A DNA stretch of 64,000 nucleotides, from positions 9,608,374-9,672,373 of the forward strand of contig NW_017802379.1 in NCBI RefSeq assembly GCF_001625305.1. Direction: 5' to 3'. This DNA is from Branchiostoma belcheri. Taxonomy: Eukaryota > Chordata > Leptocardii > Amphioxiformes > Branchiostomatidae. Below, one piece after another: positions 52,242-62,000 of this stretch; the stretch's first letter is position 1, and each line of letters opens with the position of its first letter. Under the pieces are notes generated by a model. It was not told the DNA's origin. It saw nothing but the letters and a program-made list of their open reading frames with translations, and did not search any database. The position numbers were made by a program, and so were the translations under genes.

Positions 52242-52280
52242 GCCGACGTTTCGTTGACCGTCAGTCACCTTCCTCAGGGC
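52242..52280 (-). ncRNA. Hammerhead-ribozyme-like motif, possibly from a Penelope-like element
   Basis: Minus strand: GCC-CTGAGGA-A-GGTGAC..GTCAAC-GAAA-CGTC-GGC. It has both core boxes (CUGANGA and GAAA), a stem II of 5 of 6 pairs, and GCC/GGC as a short stem I. One extra A follows the first box, which is not canonical. Hammerhead motifs are known in Penelope-like retroelements; no reverse transcriptase is seen nearby. Could be a non-functional look-alike. Confidence 0.3.
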
Positions 52281-53295
52281 AATTCTGACTGGTTCACATT
52301 GCTTGATTGTTTAAAAAGAGTCTCATTACTCAGTGTCTTACCAACCTGTTTAAACTATTCAGGGATGAAAGAAGTATTTTGTATTTCCCACTGACATTCT
52401 CCGTCAACTTAGTACCGTACGACATACATGTGTACGTGTACATGTGTTGCCATGCGCCAACTAAAGACCCGACCACTGACTTCAAGGAAACTGTCCATAT
52501 ACACAAATGGGCGTACGCCTGACTTCATAGCAATGATAGCGCAGCGCAGTCCCTAGCTATGCAGGTGTTGCCAAGAACAAGACTAGAAATCTGCCTTCAA
52601 GTACAAGACAATAAACTAAGAGAATCGCAGAAGACAAGACTTCTTCAATATTTTTAAATTTGAGCACCCAAATGGCGTACATTTCTTCCCTTATTCTATC
52701 CGCTTGTCAGTTTCCTCTTCTCGTACCTTTGGAGCTGCATCTTCTGACACTGTCGACGATGGTGAAGACAGAGGAACACAAAGATAGTTGATGTTTTGTT
52801 ACCTCCGTTTCTGGGCTCAAGAAGCTTCGAATGTATCTTCTTCCCATCCCTTGACTCACGTACATTCACCTTCAGTAACTGAATGAAGTTTGTTTTGCTC
52901 ACCGTGCCAACTGCCCGCCGTTTTAAGCTCATGATCGGGTCCTCCTAACTAATCCAGCTGTTGTTGATATCCGTATCATTTGTCCTATTCGGTGACGAAC
53001 GTTTTCCTTAAGTTTTCAAGCCATACGCATCACGAAGAGGTTGATAACTTTGTGCATCTGTAAACAGACTGATACACAAATATGTTACTTGTTCTGGAAC
53101 AATGCAGATGACAATAGCAAACTGTTTATGAGCTCCATAGAAACGCAGGAAGGTGATGACGTATTAGAACAGGTTACCGGTATGCTTCAGCGCGAGCGAC
53201 TGAATATGTCATAAAAGCTTTGAATTTTCCATTTTTGTTTTGTCATTGTGGCTGTTAAGTCAGTAAATACAAGAAAAACGTCTGTAAACATTCGC

Positions 53296-53305
53296 ACTTC
53301 CGGTT
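53296..53305 (-). promoter_or_regulatory. ETS-type site upstream of the acidic-tail gene
   Basis: ACTTCCGGTT, an exact AACCGGAAGT box on the minus strand, about 720 bp before the start codon. The identical decamer lies upstream of ESS2 at 55876. ETS boxes are typical of housekeeping promoters. Confidence 0.35.
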
Positions 53306-53995
53306 ACGTGCGGTCTTTTTTTAAACCAGTTTTGTCCGTTCGTGGAGTCTTGAAATACGGTGTCATGGCAACGGAACAACAGAACAACAACGTACCGTTC
53401 CGAGCTTGTGGGGTCTAAGGAACAAACAAAAATAACAAACAACGGGAATGCAAAATAAACAATTTCTTGCGCTGTTAGTTGATACACTAACGAGCAAATG
53501 TTGCCGGCTTCTTTCGCTTGAAAGTACCTACGTTTCTACTTTTGGTTACCAGAAATATTTAGTGTCAAATCACGGTAGGTAAACATACTTGTGTTATTGT
53601 GTATCTAGGTGACGACTCGTTTGCTTCATGTCTTTGTGACGTTCCTTCTTAGAAGAGGGAAAATCTGGAAGTTTGAATCCTGAACTTACGCAGCATAAAC
53701 TATACAGACTTTTGGTGGCGTTCTATGCGTCAAATTGTTGTCTACAGACCAAAAGTTATCGTGGGATTTTTACTGATCATCAAGCATGTTTCCGTTTCGA
53801 TCTTCTCAGCTGTGCGTCTAAATACGTAATGGTGCACTTCACTCACTCGGAGGTTTATTTTTCGACGGTTACTGAACAACGAAAAGAGCCTTATGATCGT
53901 ATACACCTAATAGCGGGTCATTAACCCTGTAATATACAATACCCTGCCAACAATGTGATATACCACTTGCCATTTTGAATTTTTGTTCGTCTAAA

Positions 53996-54034
53996 ATGAG
54001 CAGACGACTGAGGATTCAGACATGGAGGGTTTGA
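53996..54034 (+). CDS. Upstream ORF overlapping the acidic-tail gene start
   Basis: Twelve codons plus stop (MSRRLRIQTWRV) in another frame. Its stop codon lies after the main ATG at 54022, so it overlaps the start. If the transcript begins upstream, this could lower translation of the main ORF. No sign of its own function. Confidence 0.35.
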   Translation: MSRRLRIQTWRV

Positions 54035-55289
54035 TACACGCACAAGACGTCAGGATACCCCCAGAGATGGTCCTACATCTCGCCATAACGGAGAACCAGG
54101 CGGCCAGGTTCCCGTCCATAGACAGGCTGCTCCAGGGCACAGGACTGACTCTGGACATCATACAGAAAAGGCTGATGATCGCGTGTTTGGAAGGGACTCG
54201 TCCTGAGAGGTAAGATCACTTGTGTTTGGGGGAAAAACAAGTTTCAAGTTTTCGTAAAGTTAGCATCGCTATTGTCTAAGGATAACTAGGAAATGTTTTG
54301 CACATTTTTTTTCAACTTACATACAAAAAGAACATAACATAGCGTCATTGAAGATTATCGCTCATCATCACATATGGGTAAGTGAGACGGTTTGCCTCAT
54401 GATTCTGTCTATCAAGTCCTATCCGACTCAGGGCCCGACGATCGCCCGCGGTCGTATGATCGTCGTTATAAGATCGTAAAACTGATGGCGTTTTTGGAAA
54501 AGTCTTGCATATAACTATATATATCGCACAAAATTAAGCTTTTTGGTATGTAAAACGATGCCTTACATCATTGTCAGTTGTTGGTTTTGTCAATAATGGA
54601 AGCTTGCAATTTGAAAATCATCAACTAGATCTCACAAAATCTCACGACGGTCTATGGCGAATGTTTGTTTGTTTGTTTGTTTTTTTGTTTAGAATCGTCA
54701 TAAGGGATACAAAATTGTTTAGTGACATTCGAATTCCTCGAGTTTACAATATAATATTGTTACATGTATAGCAATACAATACTAGTACAATACAGTACAA
54801 TAAAACGTGACCTCGCCGTATGATGCCTAAAATTTGGCCACAAGCAAACTTGAACGTTGTCTGTTCTGTGTCTGTTTCAGGGTGGTATCAGCCGCACAGA
54901 TCATCCACCTGTACAGTTACTTCACCGCCGAGGTGCTGCTGTTCATGAGCGGGATGCTGTGCTCCATCCCCCTGAGGAACTTCGGGCGGGCTTACCACGA
55001 GCTGCAGCGGGCTTCCGTGGAGGCCATGGAGCTGGTGGACTTCCTCAACGCGTCCGGGGACTCTAACGCCAGGATGGAGACACTGATGGAGGAGGCGGAG
55101 GAGGAGGAGGAACAGGAGGAGGACGGCAATGGTGATCAGGAACACGAAGAGCAGGAAGATGAGGAGCAAGATGAGGAGGAGGAATATGAGGAGGCAGATG
55201 AGGAGGAATATGAGGAGGAAGAGGAGGAGGAGGAGGAAGAGGAGGAGGACGAATGGGAGGAGGCGCTGCAGGAAGAGTCCTTTGACTGA
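54022..55289 (+). CDS. Unrecognised 198-residue protein with a highly acidic C-terminal tail
   Basis: Two exons, 54022-54209 and 54881-55289, joined GT-AG within an Arg codon. I do not recognise the family. Residues 1-125 look compact and helical, with mixed hydrophobic segments (PPEMVLHLAITENQ; SIDRLLQGTGLTLDIIQKRL; AAQIIHLYSYFTAEVLLFMSG) but no clear signal peptide or transmembrane span. From about residue 130 the chain is almost pure Glu/Asp with a few Tyr, Gln and Asn, ending EALQEESFD. Acidic tails of this kind occur in histone chaperones and nucleolar proteins, and the helical part could be a histone-fold-like dimeriser; both are guesses. A poly(A) hexamer is at 55670. The ESS2 start lies 730 bp downstream on the same strand. 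Confidence 0.75.
55085..55265 (+). repeat. Purine-rich GAG/GGA coding tract
   Basis: About 180 bp of almost uninterrupted purine (GAG, GAA, GGA, GAT) encoding the acidic tail. Such tracts expand by slippage and can form triplex DNA. Confidence 0.85.
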
Positions 55290-55669
55290 GGAATCTACAC
55301 GAACGTTATCTACATAGAACTACCTTGCTGTATGTAACGTCAGAGTTGGCAAGAGGGATGTTTAGATACAGTTGGTGAAAGGAATGTCCTTTGATCGCAG
55401 ACTCAATTTATACTCGAGTTCTTCATGCCAGTGAAACAGATCATAGAAAGCCCATCATGTAGAGATTACTATTGAAGCTGTTAAAGTAAATCGTCTGGCT
55501 AAAAATATGAGAGCATCAAGACTTTCAGACGTAATAACTCAGCAGTATATCAGTAGTCAAAAAGTGTCTTGGAGATTGTGAGATATGAATTACAAATACA
55601 AAGTATTTATTTGAAGATATCAATGTCGATTGGACTCTCAAATGGAAGGGATGTCCGCTTTTTTAATGG

Positions 55670-55675
55670 AATAAA
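55670..55675 (+). other. Possible poly(A) signal of the acidic-tail gene
   Basis: AATAAA 381 bp after the stop and 346 bp before the ESS2 start codon. Confidence 0.45.
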
Positions 55676-55875
55676 AGTCTTCACTTTTGTACCACCGGTG
55701 ACTACTAGTACCTCTGTCTTCACCTCTGTCTTCACTACCTTCTGCAGATAGTAAGACAGTAAAGTCCGATTTGCAGACAGTATCACAGTGACATCTATCA
55801 GCTCTAGTCAGTACTGCAGTACTGACGGCTACCTGACGTCATATACATTTCCCAACCTTTGACCTTACTCAGCTT

Positions 55876-55885
55876 ACTTCCGGTT
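55876..55885 (-). promoter_or_regulatory. ESS2: ETS-type site in the ESS2 promoter
   Basis: ACTTCCGGTT, 136 bp before the ESS2 start codon; identical to 53296-53305. Confidence 0.4.
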
Positions 55886-56020
55886 GCGTTGTGACGATTT
55901 GTGTCTTTCTACGATGCTGTTTTCGCCGTGTAACTTGTGATATCTGCTGGTTTAAAAGTCAAACGTGACATAAGATAATTCTTTTCACCAAGAAAAGTGA
56001 CCAGAAGTGAACTTGGAACC

Positions 56021-59000
56021 ATGGCTCTCGTGAAAAAGGACGAGAAATCCGTGGTTGTTTCTACCAAAGACGGTGGGGAGGGGGGCAAAACAAAGAAGCC
56101 TCCGAAGAAAGTCTTGGATGAGGACACCTATGTGAAGGTACGTATGTATTTTTATAGATTCATAAACTCTTTCTGAAACACGTGACGTTATCCATGGCAT
56201 TAAAAACATTCAGACCAGTCCAAGTTTGGAATGTAAATACCGTTTTAATATGTGGCAAAGATACCCCCCACTGTTACAATTTCATCAAATTTATGCTAGA
56301 AAACGAGTGTGTGTTTGTAACAGAAATTGAGGTTACTAGAAATATTTAGACAAAGAGCTTGGCAGAAGTCATTGGCTTCCACATAAGGCAACAAACCTGC
56401 ATGTAGAGAAACGTATACGTAGTAGGAAGTACTGAAGATATGAGATACTTATATTAGCTGGTGTGTTATGCTAAAGGGTGTTTATACTGCGTACCGGCTA
56501 TAACGACGTTACAGATACAGATACAGATACAGAAGCAGATACAGATGTGAGATAATCTCTTCATGGACCTTTGACCTAACTTCCTGCCAGAAACACAAGC
56601 AAACACTCAATCAGACATACTGAAAATAGAATCGCCATACATGCACAGAGAGAACAAGTTCTTCTACATGTATGTCTTATCCGAGATCTTGAGACGATCT
56701 TCCATGACTTGGGAAATGAGATAACCTTTTCTAGGACCATTGACCTTACTTCCAGTCAGTGACTGTCACTCTGACATGCCTAGCATGCAAAAATAACTAA
56801 CGAAACACAAGCAAACACACAGACAGACACTGAAAATAAAACCTCCATACATGGAGGTATGGTGACTATGGTCTAGTGGTTAGGATTTGGCGCTCTCACC
56901 GCCAAGGCCCGGGTTCAATTACCGGTGTGGGAACCACTGTAAGAAACACGAGCAAGCAGTAGAAACAGATACTAGTAAAAACCCCTGGTCCCGGGCCGGG
57001 GTTCGAACCCACGACCTCTCGAGCACCAGCTTCAGACTCCGACGCTCTAAGTCTAACCACTCGGCCGAAAAGGTCTAGACCCCTCGGCCGGGTCAGTTGG
57101 TAGCGCCTATGAACCCCCCACTGTTACACTAATATTATAATGGTGATTCTGCTAAAACAGACAGACAAACAAACAAGTTCTTCTCCATCTTATCCAGGAT
57201 CTTGAGACGATCATCCAGCGAGACTTCTTCCCCGACCTGACAAAGCTGAAGGCTCAGCAGGAGTACCTGCAGGCTGTGGAGAGTAACGACCATCAGAAGA
57301 TGAGAGAGCTGGCCATCAAGTACGGGTCCAGCCGACTGACCAGCAGACAGCACACAGAAACACCGGGGGCACCGGGGGAGTGTAAGGAACATCATCTGTT
57401 TCTGTATCTGTATAGATGGTATAACGGCTCTTCAGCATAACACATGTACACCAGCATTTCTTCTGTTTCTATATTTCTGGACACACATCTGTATCATCTG
57501 TATCTGTACAGCCAGTATAACCGCCCTTTGGCATAACACACCAGCTTCTGTATCTGTATAGCCGGTATAACCGCCCTTTGGCATAACACACCAGCTTCTG
57601 TATCTGTATAGCCGGTATAACCGCCCTTCGGTGTAAGACACCAGCTTCTGTATCTGTATAGCTGGTATAACCACCCTTCAGCGTAACACCAGCTTTGCAG
57701 GCACACGGTGCGGCTGCAGCTGGCAACATTACACCGATTGACATGTTACACCAAACCCTTGAACATCTAACTCCAGACATTGTTTAAAGCTATCTAATAA
57801 ATAACAATGCCCCTACTACTGTACTGTACTTGGGTCAACAGTGAGTTCCACTCTGCGATAGTTCTAGGAAAGAAAGAATTCTTGAACACCTCAATCCTTG
57901 GTTAACTCTGGTACTTGAAGGCATGGCTTCTTGTTCTCTTCTGGGCTGGTATTAGGTACTTGGTATGTCCACCAGTTTATTAGTCATTTTGTACATCATG
58001 CATAGTCTGGACATTTTTCTTCTGTCTTCCAGTGAGACCCACTGTAGGTTTCTTTTCATTTCCATGACACAGTAGCGCCTTTTTCATAGTTGTTCATTCA
58101 GAATCTTGCAGCTTGTTTCTGTACCCTTTCCAGTTTGTCTTTGTCTTTCTTTGTATATGGATCCCATACTGTCGCGGCATATTCTAGGTTCGGTCTTACA
58201 AGTGACGTGTATGTAAGAGTGATTTTACTCTAGTTAGGCATGCCCACAGATTACGTTTGATCACTCCCAAAATCTGTTTAGCCGTAGTTGTGATATTACT
58301 AACATGTGCACCCCATAGCGATTTGAATAGGTCTGAATTGGGTTATTGAGACTTGATTTTGTGTCCATATATACAGATACACCAGCTACGTTTGAGACAC
58401 CTGATGTGGAGAGTTCCAGAGGACAGGACTCCCCAACATCACACCACACAGCTGTCAATCACAGCCAGGAGGGGGAGGAGCCACCGGGGAAGAAAGGTAC
58501 AAGGGCATTGTGATATGATGTCAAACACATGAAAAGAATAGCTGTAATTCATTCAGTGTAATTTCAATCATTTTGGTGTCTATAGCACAGGTGATGGGTT
58601 TCATTTCAAGTGAAAAGGGCCAATTTTTTTTTTCATCATTTTTCATCGGAAAATCATTTTGCCCTAAATTTGAGAGGTTATTTTAAAGAAAGTGACATTC
58701 TGTTGTTCTTGTAGCTAGGGGGACATCCTTCATTTCCATACACAGTGTTTTTGCTTCAGAATCCTTAAAGAGATGGTCACTACACTTAAAGATGTGCAGA
58801 ATTGACCAGAGACCCACTATAGACCCATATAAGCCTCCAGAAAGCCTGACTCATATAGCCTACTTTAAGAGCCTAGTAGAATACATACATACTGTTCAGT
58901 TTTTATACTTTTAATCCAACACAAAAATTCACACATCGTACAAATTTTCCACCGTCTTCTGCGGTCTTCTTTGGGTGTCTGACATTATATGATAAGACTT

Positions 59001-62000
59001 CAGGGCTCTAGGCCTCTTGCTACGCTTGGTTAGAAGCAACTCTTCCCTTTTGGGTACCGGGTTGTTTACGATAGGGATCTCCTTCCATGATTGCCCTATA
59101 CATCATATGACAACCCGTGCTCAATACTGTAAGTCTTAAAATATTTGTGTTGGTTTTATTTTTGAAGTAACCTCTTACTTTGAAATCACGACACCGCGAA
59201 TATCTGTTTCGTATTTCTACCATACCACAGAATTGTTTTAACCGCGAGCGTTAAACACTGTGACAACTTCATTTTCCCTCACACCGCAAAATTGAGTCCC
59301 TGCAAAAATAAGTGACTTTACAGTAGTGCTGTGGCTCTAGAGGCCTTCAGGAGAGTTCCTGTAGTCTTTAATCTCTGTGCTTTGCTGGAAGACTCGGTGA
59401 GATACCCCAGGAATCCTCTTCATTTCCTCGAGGGTTACAGAGCTCTAAATCAAACGGTCGCCGAATGCTCTAGAGTGTTGTTTCTACATGTCTACGAATA
59501 AATTCTTCCCCCATGGCAGAAGTGAAGAATTCAACTGACATTTGTTTGAAGAGATTTCAGGATGTCTTATGTAACACAATGTACCTTTTTTCTATCATTA
59601 TCAATTTTGTTTGACGTAACATCCTGTTGAGCACCAAAGGTGCGACAATCCTAGAAAGAGTTTGGGGCACGCTCCCCCAAAAATTTTTTAAATGTTATCC
59701 CTCTGAAACGCTACTTTCAGCATTTTGAGGGGCAGATTTGCTGGTAGAGTTTCTGGTAGTTTGTGGTGATGCCACAAACTCAGAGCATCTCGTGTGGGCT
59801 GTTTTAGTGCCAACCATAAATGTCAAAAATGTGTTACAGCACAAATATGTTGACAAGTAGAAGTATTTACTAGAAAATTACAATCACCAGGGGTCCCCAT
59901 AAATTCTGAGGGAAGAGGTGCTCCCTAATCCGTTGATGAAAAATCAGGGAATTTTCATGTAAAAACTAAGAGAAAACATTTTGGGAGGGGTTCTAGGATT
60001 TTGGGTACACCCTTGCTCCATTGCTTGGGTAGAGCCGTGATCACATAAAGATTTTTTTCTTATCAAACTTTTTTATACAAACTTGTTATATAATGTAACG
60101 CCCCTTTAATGTAATTGTACATATTTCCTCAGCAAAACAAGACACAGACCTACCCTTGGACAAATACCTCGCCAAGAACACCAGTGAAGACAACGCCTCC
60201 TTCGGTACCATTATGGAGGTAACAGAGGATAAGAACAGACAGAGACACTCCTGGCTGTACGATGCTGAGAAGGAACACGCTGAGAAACAAAAGGAGATTC
60301 TACAGTTGAAGGGTCCTGAACAGCTGGCTATAGAAGGTTCTACCTCGAGTGTGGACACGTGGAGCTATAAAGCCAAGAACGCACTCATGTATTACCCAGA
60401 AGGTATGTTTGTTTGTTTGTTTGTTACCTCTGGGGGAGGAGACATCCTTCCGCGGAAGGGTTTTGTAAGAGATTTAGATTTTCATGTTCGCAGCTGTTTC
60501 TCGCGTTTGGGTGGACGGGTTATTTTGAGACTTGCTATATGTTTTGCTATTGGGCTGCAGATGATGCACGTTCTTTTGCTTTTATTGTATGTGTATTTTT
60601 TGGCGTGAAAATGATGCCTTTTGGTGGCCCCAAAACACCCCTTTGAGCGTGAAAGTGGTTGCGACCGTTGACCTTTGGCGTGTTTAAGCTATTCTTGGTC
60701 TGGTCCACGTATATGACCCCTCACACAGAGGGGTGTTGGGTCTCGATAAATTCTTTGTTTAAAACCCTATATAAAAATATACAATAAAAAGCCCGGAGGT
60801 ATAAAATCTCAGATTTTACTTGTTTGTTTGTTTGTTTGTTTGACATAACCGTTAAACTGCCTTTTATAGGCATACTAGACCAGTTTTGTCTCTTTCTCAG
60901 CTTAGCTTCGTTTTCAAAGATTATTAAAATTGATGTTCAGGCATCGCAGCGAGGGACCAATTTTGTATAGAAAGTACAAATGTACAAGCTGCATTAGACA
61001 AGACTGTAGGGTTTGAACCACTCACAGAGAAGGGCGTTCTATTCTTTTCAATTAAATTAAAGTCCCGTGGGTTCTTTAATGTACTCGAGTACTGTATATA
61101 TGGCTCTCTCTCTGGCTTTATGCCCCATTTGAGAGTAGCTGAAGCTACACACAAATTTTCACTTGAGTCGAGTGAGGAAAGGTAGGTGTAAAGTGCCTTT
61201 CCCAAGGGCACAATACTGGGGCCTGCTACTAACTTAAGGGATTTCAACCCAGAACCTTTAGATTCTATTAGTCAACAATCCTAACCAAAGGACCATGTAG
61301 ACTCTTCTGGTAGGAATGAGGAAGGATGGATTGTCATTTTGTTTTCTCTAAAGCCACACCGACTTAATTTCATGGATGACATCCGCGCGCGCATTGATTT
61401 TTCGCCTGTCCCCCCCCCCCCCAAAAAAAAAAGATCACGTCCACCAAGGCTCTGGCCTGGCTCTAGGCCTGGGTAGTCCATGGTAGTTAGCGACAATACG
61501 GAGCCAGCCACCCAGGCTACCGAAGCTCCATGACGCAAGACCTCAGTACATACGTACAGTGCCGATCCATGAAGTCCGCAAAAAGCCAGCATCGATGTGC
61601 CGGCTTGTTGTATACGTCGCTAAGTACTGCCGCAAATACCAGCTTTGTATTCCTGTGGTTTAATAGCATTTTTATTTTTCGCCGGAATTTTTTTTTATTT
61701 GCCCGCGCGCACTAGTTTGGGGGTCTTCAGAGGATGTCATCCATAAAATTAAGACGGTGTGGCCTTAACTAAGACTATTTAGTATTCTGTACAAAGTCAG
61801 ACTGATGCTTTTGGGAGGAAAAGTTGGCTTTGACAAAATCGTAGGTGGACCGTTTCTGTCACAATTGATTGTTTTTTCACTTTCTATAGTGAATTAGTAT
61901 TCTACACAAAGTCTGACTATACCAAACATTCTTTCATTTATAGTTCACACACATTTTATGGTGACAAATTTGTCAGGCCATCGTTGACAAAAGGTGTATT

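Larger units (their letters stand above)
49960..53290. other. Intergenic stretch, no gene seen
   Basis: Between MED15 and the acidic-tail gene. 50000-50180 resembles 63299-63470 in ESS2 (CATTTTTCTCAGACTGT). Two hairpins (51213-51282, 51909-52018) and a hammerhead-like motif (52242-52280) are listed separately. No ORF here is convincing. Confidence 0.5.

Noticed and set aside
53673-53924. 83-codon ORF upstream of the acidic-tail gene, possible extra exon
   Set aside because: No in-frame splice path to 54022 seen and no recognisable sequence.
56867-56940. Functional tRNA-Glu gene
   Set aside because: Acceptor arms do not pair and the T stem has a mismatch, so it was listed as a pseudo-tRNA.
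57432-57780. Repeated RLYRLYRYRSWC-like ORFs, resembling a short tandem peptide
   Set aside because: They are the 50-bp minisatellite in the LINE 3' region; the unit is not a multiple of three, so the frame rotates.
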